54,911 nt of DNA from Branchiostoma floridae (taxonomy: Eukaryota; Chordata; Leptocardii; Amphioxiformes; Branchiostomatidae): positions 21,003,934 to 21,058,844 of the forward strand of contig NC_049979.1 in the NCBI RefSeq assembly GCF_000003815.2. The letters are read 5' to 3'. How positions within the stretch are numbered: position 1 is the first letter of the stretch; the number at the start of each line of letters is the position of its first letter. A program made the translations under genes and the position numbers. The notes beneath the pieces are model-generated. The model was given only the letters and a program-made list of their open reading frames with translations, was not told the origin of the DNA and searched no databases. Shown here in pieces: positions 34,919-47,600 of the stretch.

Positions 34919-34994
34919 GGATAGCATTGACTACTTTGATATAAGGTTGCTGAAAACCACACACCCCGCTTACAAGAATGCCAAATGAAACAAC

Positions 34995-35520
34995 GAAATG
35001 GACTTCTTTATCAAAAGACACTCTCAATACAGAAAAGAAATATTCAAGGTTGCAGTTGTGAAGAATGTTCTGTTGGAATTTGATATAGCATTGACAAATG
35101 ATATGGAAAAGGACTTGAGAAAGAAGGGATAAGTTTCCTCACCTATAACCAAAGGATTGATGGAAAAGGTCATTTTGAAAGTTATCGAATGGATCAAAAT
35201 CTATGGTAGTGCTAATTACTCTGGAATCTCTGGTCACGGGTCCACAGTTTTCATTGGCTTTGACAATGGAACTCATTACCTTCCCCAAATCACAGTCCAT
35301 GAGCAATCTCTCAAGTTTACAGAGCAGAAAATTGACATTTCAATCTCTGCACTGAAATCCTGGCTGCAGAGGAAATCCAGGACGTTCTATGCAACATGAG
35401 CAAGATGAACAACCATGGACAACAAGGAATGGCCATTTCTGGAGAAAAGCACTGCACCTTGAGCAGGAAAAGGACATCCACCATACATGGTGTTACCTGC
35501 TAAAGACTTCTTAGCACTCC
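34995..35520 (+). pseudogene. Possible decayed coding stretch of unknown origin
   Basis: A plus-strand frame opening with MDFFIKRHSQYRKE near 34998 runs about 44 codons to a stop. It seems to continue in a shifted frame from about 35157 (MEKVILKVIEWIKIYGSANY, then a segment with GHGSTVFIGFDNGTHYLPQI) and shifts again near 35360 into ILAAEEIQDVLCNMSKMNNH. Amino acid composition looks protein-like across the shifts, suggesting a broken gene or transposon fragment. I do not recognise the family. It starts about 75 bp beyond the MITE. It may equally be chance. Confidence 0.25.
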
Positions 35521-35599
35521 TGAAGACCCATCATTACAGGTGATAAAGGTCTCAGGCACTACCCTACAGTGCAGAAAGATAAGCTGGCACCACTGATAA

Positions 35600-37704
35600 G
35601 CATCTCCCATTAGAAGTTTGTGTACCCTATAATTTTTGGGTCGCCAAATTTACATGTCTAGGGGGTGAGTAAGCTGCTGCTGAGAATCCCTCAGTCCTGG
35701 ACACACAAGATTTTAAGCGGGGATTTTGTAGGAATTAAAATGAATGTCCCACAAGTGAATAGGAATTATAGTCAACTTCTTGAGGGACAACATGACATGC
35801 AGACACCTAAGGGTTAGAAAACACAACAAGCTGGACACTAGAAAAGAGGACACATGCCAGTATTGTGCTGGTGGAGGCTTATCTTCTTGGGTAAATGGGT
35901 TCCGATGACTGATGTCTGGTCAACTGCTGCCTTCTTTCAACACCACTGACCACCATGTCCTCTTGGCTACTTCTCAAAATGATTTATAATTACAGGGTAA
36001 ACCCTTAGAATCAACGAAGTTATGGGTGATTTAAATCCTTCACAGGTTTATAAACTCATTTATATTTCTTATAGCGGGAAGTTGGCGATTATTCAGGTCT
36101 GACCAGTGTAACTTCACTCCAGTTTGGTTAGGAACGGTAGAGTAGTCAAGAGAAACCCAGGTCTTCCTGGTTAAGTCCTGGCCCTTATCAGTCTCACAGC
36201 ACAGTAAGCTTGCTCCACTCTCAAAGGCTTCTTGCTCCACTAGGCCAGACTGGGTGTCTCTAGGCTAAGGCTTTCTGATATCTTTATCTCCTTCTCTGTT
36301 TTCTCTCTGAAGTCTTATGGCCAAAGGTCAAAAGAATTATGAACACTTGATACCCACTTTTTCCTACCTCTTTGCATAAACAACTTTGTAATTTGTATGC
36401 TTGACACAGGTGTAACACAATCAGATAGGACTTTAGAAAAGTGGATGGCTTAGCAAATATAATGTATGTACGCTTGGGACAAAAAAAGCATTTATAAAAC
36501 ATACGGTAAAAATCTATCTTGCAACCAAACCTATTTTAATGTTCACATGTTGAATGATGTTCTTTGTTTTGTCTGACATTATACAGACCACCATGAATGT
36601 TGTTCACTGCATCAATTTTTCAGCACTAAAGTAACCCTCTACAATACCCTTATACAGCTTATTATATTGCTAGGCTGACAAGTAGTCACTTGGCAATGTG
36701 TGCTGATAAATTGCGTGGTGCTGAATACAATCCAAGAAGATCCTCTGAGGACATTTGCATCTGAAAAGTCTTCCCTGAGCCTTCAAAATGAGGAATACAC
36801 ATTCTACCTTCCAATAACAATTGAAAGGGAAACACTTAATGTTGTCTAAACACTAGCAGTGTGGTTTAATCAGTAGAGAGATGTGTTTTGTGATCTTTTT
36901 TGATGATGGAAACCCAATAGAGAGTTGTTTCCAATCCCCTGGGCTCTCGTCATCACTTTTGAAAATGGGTCCTCTGCCCATATTAGGAAGGGTGTGATGG
37001 GTTTTAATTGCCAGAAATGACATCACTGCTTTCAGTACCAAACACAACACTCCCACCAGGGAAAAAGACAACTCATCAGATAGAAGAGCTTCCTCAACCA
37101 CTTTCAAGCCAGAAACCACACAAACCCATTCTCTACTTATAATACATGTATCTACCATCTCCACATGCATTATCTTGGCTACTGCACCCTCATTTGGTTA
37201 TTTATATTGACTGGAGGTTACAACCACTCTTATCAGGGCAATGAATTTTTAACACACTCCTCTTCATTTCCACATCTGAATTGGACCCCTTGTCTGAACC
37301 TAATTAATTCAATCTCCCCAAATGCTCTAGATTACTATCATTTGGGAGGTGCAATTGCATTTGCATGCATAATCAGTAGACCGACTCTAGTGTTCAATAT
37401 GAAGATCTTCTAGACGGCTACCAAAGCTGCTCATGTGAAACTGAAGGTTCTATAAATCTTTAGCTATGTATATTACAAACCAATATTGATAACCTTTATA
37501 GAAAAATTACACCGGTCAAAATAGTAACATTGTAGTCTTTTATCCATGCTGTAGGTAATATGCTAATGATTTGCAGTCGGTCATTTTGATTCACTTTTGA
37601 ACCAATATGCCGCCCAAGCCCCACCCCCACTGAGAAAACAAGTGTTTATTTACCAAAAAAATATTCCATACTGTGATGTTTAACTTTCAACATTTGTTTC
37701 TGCT
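35600..37704 (-). other. Intron 1 of robo, segment between decayed coding stretch and piggyBac-like element
   Basis: About 2.1 kb of AT-rich intron with no recognised gene, repeat family or splice-bounded frame. Confidence 0.45.
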
Positions 37705-37708
37705 TTAA

Positions 37709-38680
37709 CCCTCAAACACCCGAGTGGGGTCCATTTGGACCCCAGGCGTACATTTTGAAGTGCCATTTGAACATTTTTGATCTGAAGAAAAAATCCTTCC
37801 GTGACTTTGTCTATCAATATGTCTTATACCTTCTCCTAAGTTTTCGCAAAGATTGGTACAATAATGTGGAAATTATAAAGAAAGTTTGTGTTCAGTCCCT
37901 CTGGGGTCCAAACGGACCCCAGCAAAAATGTGCAGTTTTTAAAACAAACTTTGGAGGCTAACTGCTTAACCACTTACAGTATGACTACCAAACTTTCAGA
38001 AAATAATAAGAATGTAAACTTAAATCATCACAAACATTTCTGTGTCATCAACATGTAATGTGACGACATTATGACGTCAATTGCCTAATCAGAGCGGCCA
38101 TCTTGGATTTTGACCAATGACGTCATGAAATTAGCATAAATTATAAATCTTAAGTCATGAAAATTACATTGAATTTCATAGAATTTAATTTTTGTCAGAA
38201 AACAGGTGTAGTTTACCAAGAAAACCTTGTTTAAATTGAAATTGTCAAATTTTGGCAAAAATATGCCTGTTAGAATATGGTTGCCATGGCAACCCCCAAA
38301 AATGATAAAATTACTTTATTGACAAAAAAATTTTGCAAACAATATTTTGTGATAAATTACCAAGTTTCGTAGCTTTAGCTTTAGCCGTTCATGAGTTATG
38401 CGACATAAATGTTGCTGGGGGCCTCAAAATTCCGCTATCTGGTCGGAATAGGTTTAGTGCAAAATGTGGTCCTTCTGAACTTTTGCATAAATTATGATAA
38501 TGAGGTAGAATCAGCAACACCTTAACATCTCAAAATCTTCCTCTTACATTGACGAAGCAATGTATATACAATTATCGCCAATAAGAAATGGTACTGAGAT
38601 TTTATGAACAAAACATTTTGGGGTCCGTTTGGACCCCACTCGGTCATTTTAGTCGCAAAAAAAGGTCGGGTGCTTGAGGG
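37709..38680. mobile_element. Non-autonomous piggyBac-like element flanked by TTAA
   Basis: A 972-bp element lies exactly between two TTAA tetranucleotides (37705-37708 and 38681-38684), the piggyBac target site. The ends are inverted repeats: CCCTCAAACACCCG on the left, and CCCTCAAGCACCCG read inward from the right, one mismatch in 14. Three copies of an 18-bp palindrome with arms GGGGTCC/GGACCCC occur, one near each end (37726-37743, 38620-38637) and one inside (37903-37920). No transposase frame is present; the longest internal frame is 68 codons (37755-37961) and resembles nothing I know. It also holds a YY1-like gcGGCCATCTTGGA and a TGACGTCA site near 38090-38125. Confidence 0.85.
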
Positions 38681-41600
38681 TTAAGGTTGTTTGTGGCAGT
38701 TTTTTGGTGTAACTTAAGCCCCATCTGTGAATGGAAGGAATCAGAACTCTGGATGTCATTTTGTCAAGGATGGTGGTCCTGCAAAGCACATATTGAGGAA
38801 ATCCTTTAGGCTGTTCATTTTGTGGTGTCTGCAAGACCAAGACCCTATTTTGAAATATGACACTGTCTCCTCCTATGATTATGGGGCGACTAAAAGCTAT
38901 GATTAATCTTCATGTAATATTCCGACAACAAAATATCATCTAATATTGATAAAGCCGCCATCTCCACGCGTTATATTGCATTCTTGGAGAAACACAATAG
39001 TGTTTTGTCCCAGTACCCCTTTGAGGAAGATTCAAATCATTGCCACAGATTTAGAATCGAGCTACCATTTTTGAAAATTTGGACTTCTTTGGAAAACAGC
39101 TAGAAACTGCCACTTATGTTAGTGCGACGTCATATTTCTTTGGATGTTCTATTGAATTTGATTAAAAAAAGTAAAGACGATATCCCAGAGTTTTGTTTAT
39201 TATAAACCGAACAGTCATACACTGTTACCTTTAGATACTTTGTGACAAAAATGATACTAGGAGAAAATTTTACCTGGGATTATCAACTTCCCAAGCAACA
39301 GCAAAATAACATTGTTTAATTAATGAAGATGAAAGACTGCAACAAAGGCAAGGTCAAACAGGTATTGATTTCTTTCCACAGAATGGGCACCTATCCCATT
39401 GTGATATTTACTCGAACTACCCATTAAAGGTGGCAATAATTCTAGTCCTGATGTGTAGACTAATTAAGATTTGACACTGGGACCACCTAGGTAAACAAAT
39501 TACGGAAACCTATCAGGGTACAAGGAGCTGTTTTATGTGGATGTAAAGTGCAGGGGTCATTTAGACCAGGAGACCCCATTAACCCAACAATTCTCCGAGG
39601 ATACCTTGTCTTAGTCTGAGGGGTAACCTGCCAGGGAAACTTGACCTCCAAGACTTCTTTGACCTTGGGGTATTTCTAGAAGACATTCTTTCCAAGATGT
39701 TCTTTCAGGAAGTGCCAAGAAAGAATTCAAGTTCGGAGAATCGTCAACATTACTTCAGGGCAGACCAATAAAATTGCACATAATTTCATGGGAGACTAAT
39801 AAAAGTCAGAAGGTCAATTTCAACAATACGATATTTGAATTAATAATTCTATCCCCAAAGTGTTATATGACTAAATGATGGTGACATAAAATAGATATTT
39901 CACAACAGAGATGCAGACAGGTGAATATACAAGCTTTCTGAATCTGATATTCATGCTATCTCTGAACTGGAGAATCATTTCAAGTGAGTCGCCCTGACTG
40001 AATAAAATAACATTATATCTGCATGAGATGAACACATTTCTGCATGGATTTCCAATTTCCATACATACATGTACTGTGCCTTTGGTGTTGTTCTCTCAGT
40101 TCCGTGCTTCAACACAGCAAATCATCCAGAATGGATTTTCATATGCCCATCATTTACTGTACGCCTCAGGACCTGAGTTATTTGATAAACTCAAAGGAAT
40201 CCAGGTCTATGCTATGTCATCCGAACTATCCGGCAAAGGAAAATAGTCTATCTAACCATCCGTCAGGCTTACCTTAATGCAGGCAAAGCGCAGTTCTTTC
40301 TTGGGGGGCCTCGTAAGAGAATATAAAAGGATCAGTTTGAGCTGCGCCAGGGATCAGTTTGTGCTACACATGGGATCTTGGGTGACAAGTAGAACTGATG
40401 TGTAAAGCATAATTTATGGTACAGATATTTTCTTACAAGGTTACCTTGGCATTTAGATCGGTCTCCTGTTCACAACACAAAGTTGCTGTGAGGATAGCGA
40501 GGTTCGCCTTTTTCATTTGGCACAGCATATATTAAGGGGTGTTCTGTAACGTTTGACACACAGTAATTATGTGATAATCATAACATGCTTCACGGAACCC
40601 TACCTGCCCCAAGCTACTGTGAGAACGAGCTGTTGTCTGTAAACAGTATTAATTATACAGTTACGAACATAAGTACAGCAACTTAGGTTAACACTTTCTC
40701 TTAAGTATATGGAACACTTATCTAGAACTATCACCTTCATTAGCAGGAGGAAAAGATGGCATAAGAACGCCCTCCTTGCCCTAGGCTGCAGTACCAAGTA
40801 GTGGAAACAAGGAGTCTAGACTAAAGGGACTGACGCCTTCCACAGGAGACCCGCCCAAGGCACTTTCATCAGTTTGTCTTCATGATTCCATCACCTGTCT
40901 AATACTAATAGGTCGGGACACCTCGATAAAAGGACCTGCGTCCCTTTTAGAGGAATGAGTGCACCTTCTTCTGACTTCTTCACAGCATACATGTCCCGAC
41001 TGTTTTTATAGGATGGTACCATACAAAAGCTACAAAGCATTCCTTTCTACTAACAGTCCTTCCTGTGATGACAAGGTAGGACTGGTTTCAAATTCAAGAC
41101 CTTCCCCTTGTTTGGACAACAGGGGACAAAGGAGGGATCCTGAAATCCCAATGTCGGACACTCAGTATACATAAAAATATTTCTAGTACATGCAAGAATA
41201 CTATAGACTAGTGTGAGTATATGCTTAACCCAAGAGAAAATGAAACGAGACACTTGGAAATCAGAAACCACACACTGGTGCTAGCAATGATCCTTAAAAC
41301 TATGTCCAGATCCTCTGGCTTCAGTCCCCTCACCTTGAACACTTTCACAGTATATTAGAACCACACCTCACGCCACCCCCAAGTTCACAGCACTGTGATG
41401 TACACAGCACAGGACATTTCACCCAGGTCTGAAGAAAATCAAGGGGTTCCTGGAAACTAATTACTGCCAGCAACTCCAAAAGTACTGACATTTGTTGTAC
41501 AAGAATCCTGACAACCTATGGACCAGTCTACAGCAGCAGTAATTACAAACACTTGGAGAAACACTCAATAGTTTTGAATGGCCTCCAGCTTTTCTACTGA

Positions 41601-44600
41601 TTCTTCTCATTTGAACCACATGACTTGATAGAAAGTAATGAGCATCACAGTAAGGGGAGGAAACAAATTCCACCTGAAAGAAATTGCCTTTTGATGGAGG
41701 CCAGCATTCCAGGTCATCTCCAAGAGAAGATATAGATGCGGTTTGACAGCTATCAATTCCTTTTAACCTTGGTTTTATTCTTCCACACTTTTGGTGACAT
41801 TGAACTTTGACTCTTCTCCTAAAGTTTGCCAGGAAGAGCATTCACATTACCCGATCAGATTACCATATGAACCTATGGCAACCTTGCAAGTCTACAGGGG
41901 TTCTATTACAGAAAAGTACAATAATCTTACCATTCTGTACATGAATGACACAATATATCCTTTTTTCCACTTTTAATTAAAGGTGAAGAGCCTGTAACTG
42001 AAGTTGACAGTTTCTCCACACATAATACTTCCTCTCCTAACTTTGTGTGTCACACCATATTAGACTGTCTGCTCTGGAATATTCCTCTGGTGTCTGAAGG
42101 TTGAAAGGAACAGACAACTCCAATCCTCTAGGCTCTGCCACACTTTTGTCACACTCTGACCCATGACCTAGAGGATTTAGAAACCGCCATGCCAGGTCTT
42201 ATCCCTGGGCTAATGTTGGACAGACATAAGGTGCCTTACCATGACCCTTAACCACCTTGTCAGGGGTCACTTTCCCGATAATCAATGTCTTTGAACAGGT
42301 CCATGAAATATTGAGTAGAGCAGAAGGAAGGAAATGTTTTTCACAGTAATTGCAGTCTGGAACCAAACTACCAGTAGGCATCCTGTTCCCATTTCTGACA
42401 ATGTCCAATACTGTGACTTCTAATGGCAAGAAGGTGAAGAAACAATCCATGTTTGGTCAGTTGCCAGGAAAACTCATTCATGGTCTGGCTGCCTGGAACT
42501 TTGATGTTCTTGTAGGGCTTTCAATGTGCAGAGAAATACAAGCCTTATTAGATGAGATCAACATTTTTTGCAGGCATTTAAAGATTCTATACAGTGTTAG
42601 ATACAAGTTCACTCAATATTGGATCCAGCATGACTATAACAGTGATACACTTGCTCATGTACAAACAAATGACATAATGTTTCTACTTTGCTGTTGCCAT
42701 GACAACTTAACTCCTAAAGTGAAATTAGATAGTGTAGCGGTCCAGTCAGGATCCTTTTTGTGAAGAGGTCGGGCATCTCAAGAGTGACACATTACAAGTG
42801 GTGTGGAGCCAAGGGCTTACCATCCAACCCAAACAGGGCCTACCCCACCAGGATACATTTCCTCCACTGCATTACAACCATCTCTATATAAGGGGAATGG
42901 ACAGAGTGCATGTGGGACTGGGGGCTTTACCTGGAGTCCAAACACACAGGAAAAGTGTGCTGTATGTATTTCACCCCCTTTCAGAAGGCTGGGTCCGTTC
43001 AGTGATTGACCTGGACGGCCAGTAAAACAAGGGCTTTGATGCCAATCCAAACACGAGACTGTGGTTGGTTGCCTTCCGCAACATGCCGCCATAAGGAGCA
43101 CTCCTGTGTTAGAAACATGGCGGGATCAAAGGAAAAGTTTTTTGTTCTTTTGCAACAATCGGCGCTTTTCCTGTGCCAGAACACACCTTTGTTTCACAGG
43201 TGTACCAACACTTGGTCACCTGATACTTTAAGTGGGTGATAATGCTGACTGCACAAGCTGACGGAATCTCCGGCTAAAACAGTCCAGAAAATCCCCCTTG
43301 AGCCAGAAAAAGCAGAGGAATAATTGCGAAAGGGGTCAGCGTGTAGAGAAATCATCAAGGCATGATAATTCTCTTTGACGCCATTTGCTCTACACCATGA
43401 CGGAAAGCTGGCTTCAAATCTTGTACGTTTGTAACTTGAAGAACATCAAAAGACGAACGTAGTGACTTCTAAACCACTTCTTATTTATGCAAGATCCATT
43501 GTTACTACTCACAAGATAAATGATGTCACGTCCTTTCAAGGCCTTTGTTCCTTTGTCTAAAATACAGAGTAGAACTTTAGTGGATCAAAGCCACCTGCAG
43601 TCTAACATTGAAAAGAAAAGACTTTCCTCAGCGAGGAATGTTTATTTGTGTATTTGGAACTTTAACTAAATTAGAAGAAAATTGCTATTTCCCTACTTTA
43701 CTGCTGACAACAATGAATGTATAATATTATACTTCTATCTTGTGTCATACATGTAGAGGAACATTCAACATCATACATGTAACTGAAAGTCCCATTTGGA
43801 GAAGCTAAGATCCTTATCTGTTATCATTGTGAAGGTAACAGGAAACTGAGGAAAGACTTTAGGGCAAGTAAAAAGGTTTGTTTGTCTCCGACATTTAGGA
43901 CTCAGTGGGACGTTTTGGACCACCAAAGAACAGTCCTTCCATAACCCCATCCCAGACAGAGCCCGTGTCTGGAAGAACTCTTTTCCATCATCTCGCTTTT
44001 CCTGATGGAGATCGCATGGAATGCCGCAGGCTCACCCCAGGAAAGGGAGCTACCTATAAGTCGTGCAGCTTGTGAACACGTGCTGAACACCTGGTTCAAT
44101 GCCAGCTCTCCCCTTCCTAGCCTGACCTCAGGTGCATTCCTCCCAGGGTGGACCACCATTAGGGAAATGATTATCCTGGGGAGAAGCAGGCCTGGTGAGA
44201 GATGTTTCTTTACACTCTTTTGGAAGGTGAGTAGCCTGGAAGCCAGACTATTTCAAGGGCCTACACGCCACCTCCATGGCTTTAGGGCCAACATACCCAC
44301 CAAGAAAATTTCAGCTTGAGCCATCTGAGTAAGACCCTGAATCCTTAGGGGCGTGTTATACAAAAAGCCAAGGAGCTCGCCTGTGTAGACCCTGGAAACA
44401 GTCTGGCTTCCTGGCTAAAAGGTGTGGGGCAAAGTGCCACCAACATGGCCCGGATGGTGCTGACTACTAGGTGCTGACAACACCGCCGAACAATGTGTGC
44501 CTAGGATATAATGCTGGGCATGTGTCTTCCGGCTACCTGGCTGGTTGTCCAGTCAGAACCAATGGAGCGCAGGCTATTTGTCCATGGTTAGGTGGGTAGC

Positions 44601-47600
44601 AGTGCTTATCCCTGCCATGGTACAGAGGCATGAATGGGACACCGACATGCCCACACAGACAGATCAAGCCAGCTTCAATTTCACTTTGAGTGGGACAATT
44701 GTGTACTTAGTGCATAGCATCCAAAGAACACTTTGCACAAAACCTTTGTTGACAAAAATTATACAACAAGAAAACATTTAACGCTACATAATTTCATCCC
44801 CATTAGAAGTACATTCTAACAGTTCTTTAACTTTAAGTATTAACCACTGCCAGTTCAAAAATATTTTGATGCAATGGTGTTATCACATTTTCATCAAACC
44901 AAAGCAGGGTACAAAAACAACAATTACTTAGTGGAGACAACAACTATTACTGTGCCTGTATCTACACAACCAGTTTTTTGGGACAATGGTTGTGAAAAGC
45001 TTCATCTGAACCATTCTGTTATTTACAATTATTTGCAGGAGGTAAGGCCTCACATCCTTATGACAACTCAAACTGAAATTCAATGTCAATGACATATTGT
45101 TTTTGGCAACCTTAACTTTCAATGATATGCCAAAACAATTTCATACTTGACCGAAATGCATGAAAAGTTCTCACCTTAATGATCTTTGAGGGTCTGTTCC
45201 CAATTACAGCTCTTCAAATTTGCATGAAACTTGACATATGAGAGTCACATTTAGCCTTCTCTCTACCAGAGGCTTACCTATGCATCAAAAAGGTATTTTT
45301 ACACTAACAAGTCAACAGGGAAAGCAAATCATAGAGATTTATGCAGAGACAAATGATTCTTTCTTTTTCAATTTCTTTTCTGTCATCTATTATATTTACA
45401 AGCCTGGCTCTCAACTGTGGGGTGGTAAAATACAATCACTGTTCAGCAAAAAGTCAGAAATTGGACGAGTTGTCAGAAGGGGGCACAGAGGTGTACAATT
45501 TACATCCTTTCTAATGAGAAATTCCACCCACTTTCTGGTTGAAGGGGAGGCAGCTGTTTTTGAAGAACAGAACCCTGTCTCAGCTTTCCTGGGGTCAAGG
45601 GCACGGATTAATCACAGGGCCTGCAGCCCAGCCCTTCCACTGCTTCTGCTATGACTACTGGATTCAAGTTCAGCTTCTGATTTAGACGGACATAATGTGC
45701 CACCAGTTTTCCAATGGATGGGAATCACAATAAACTGACCAGTAATTCCTAAGGTTTTGATGACTTACATTGAGGAGGAAAGATAAACACTCAAGGTATC
45801 AAAATAATCTTTCTTGATTTATGATGATAATCATGATGATGATTTATGCACTTAATTCAATATATGATAATTTTTCAAATACTGGGAGTGAAATCACAAT
45901 GAAACTATTGTTCACAAAGTGCACGGTCAAAGCATTCTGTGTCCTGTTTCTCCAGGTTTAATACACCATTAGACTGCACAATATTACCCCCAGCAGGTGC
46001 AGAAACAAGCTTATCGTGTTCATTTTCAACGACTGAAGAGGGCAACTTTTCAATCTTCGTCCCCATGGCAACCGTAAGCCCCCCTCAATCCTGCCGATGT
46101 CATTACCATGCAGGGCCTCTCCCTTTCTCCTCACTTCCCTTTGCTGACCGCCTTTTCATAAAGCTGGCCGCAAATGGAAAGATGCCTCTTCATCGATCCG
46201 GGAATGGGCATCAGAAATAGTTCCCTGGTGGGGTAATGGTGCTGGGATGAGAATTTGTGGAGAGTTGATGGCAAGTCAGGGTGGTCTTCACTGGCCCTAT
46301 GTCAGAGTGATGGACTGCACCATTTCTTTGATAGGGGGGAGCTCTACACCCCTGCACAGTATTGATATCAATTTTTTTTTTAATCATGTAACCTTCCAGG
46401 ACTCATCAGACGTATCACAAAAATCCTAATGGTTGTTGGTGATAGGAAATTAGTGTAAAACTGTATCAACTTCTCTCCGCCCATACCTACATCAAAGATG
46501 ACTTGGTCTAACCTTTATCCAGATAGGATGATGGGAAAAATGACTGCGTGGCCCATTACTTACCCTACTCAAGGTCATAGAAGGGCGCTGAATCATGCAA
46601 AGATGAGAGAGATAGGTGAGACCAGTGGCTGATAGAATATGCAGTTTGCAGACACACAGGAAATTGGCAACACACATCAAATTTCTCACAGAAAGCAACT
46701 CAGACAGGAACCTGCCATGACCTAGATGCATACATTCTAAAGGTTCCTACCGGAATGACTCCCACACATACTGAGGCATGAGAAAAATTCAGAATTCTGC
46801 ACAAGATTTGAGATGGAATTTGCTTTTCTCCCTACAAGAACACTAACATTGTCACATGGATTCAACTGTCACCCTGTTTGGTTCCTTATGTTATGGTACT
46901 CTCCATAAGGATATGATTTATGTCCACACAACTGGCTGTAACTTTACCTTCACTGTCACGATATACTAAACAAAACATAATATTGCAATGACTATAGAAA
47001 CAAAATCTTATACCACTAATGACCTCATCAACATACACTAGTGTCTGGAGTGTCAGTGACAATTCTAGGGTTATGTTTAGATATGGACGAGATAGGGTCA
47101 TTTTGTTTGGCCTGGGTTCACCAGAACTGAAACCTGACAACTAGATAACCTGTCCAGACCACTCAAAATGGGGTCTACATGATTATCCTATCCTTGAGAC
47201 CTTGGAGGATAACACCATCAGCACAATATCAGTGTCCTGCTTTTCTTTCATTGGGGGTATAGCCCTGTCACATAGATTCCTATCAGGTTACTGGTAATAA
47301 CTCACCAACATATACATTACTACAGTCCAGTTACTGTGCACTATGTCAAGCATCATGTGTGTCTCTTACATAGGTTTGTATTCTAACCGTTATTTTGTGT
47401 TTTAGAGGACAAGGTTGCCAGGACAAGGCAGTTCCTGTCCCATCAGTCTGTCCACACCTATTTTGTCATCACCCTTATCAAGATGAATTTGACCCAAATC
47501 AAACAGAACACAACATCCATCCTTCTACCATGGTATTCACTTCTCTAAAGCCTGCAACACTACACTTCAATGGGAAGTCTTTCAAGGAGACAGGTCTCGC

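Noticed and set aside
37755-37961. Frame inside the piggyBac-like element as a transposase remnant
   Set aside because: Too short, with no acidic catalytic residue pattern or similarity to piggyBac transposase.
43006-43239. Plus-strand frame with ATGGCGGGATC start as a small gene
   Set aside because: No splice signals, no domain and no continuation; the ATGGCGG word is more likely a regulatory motif or chance.
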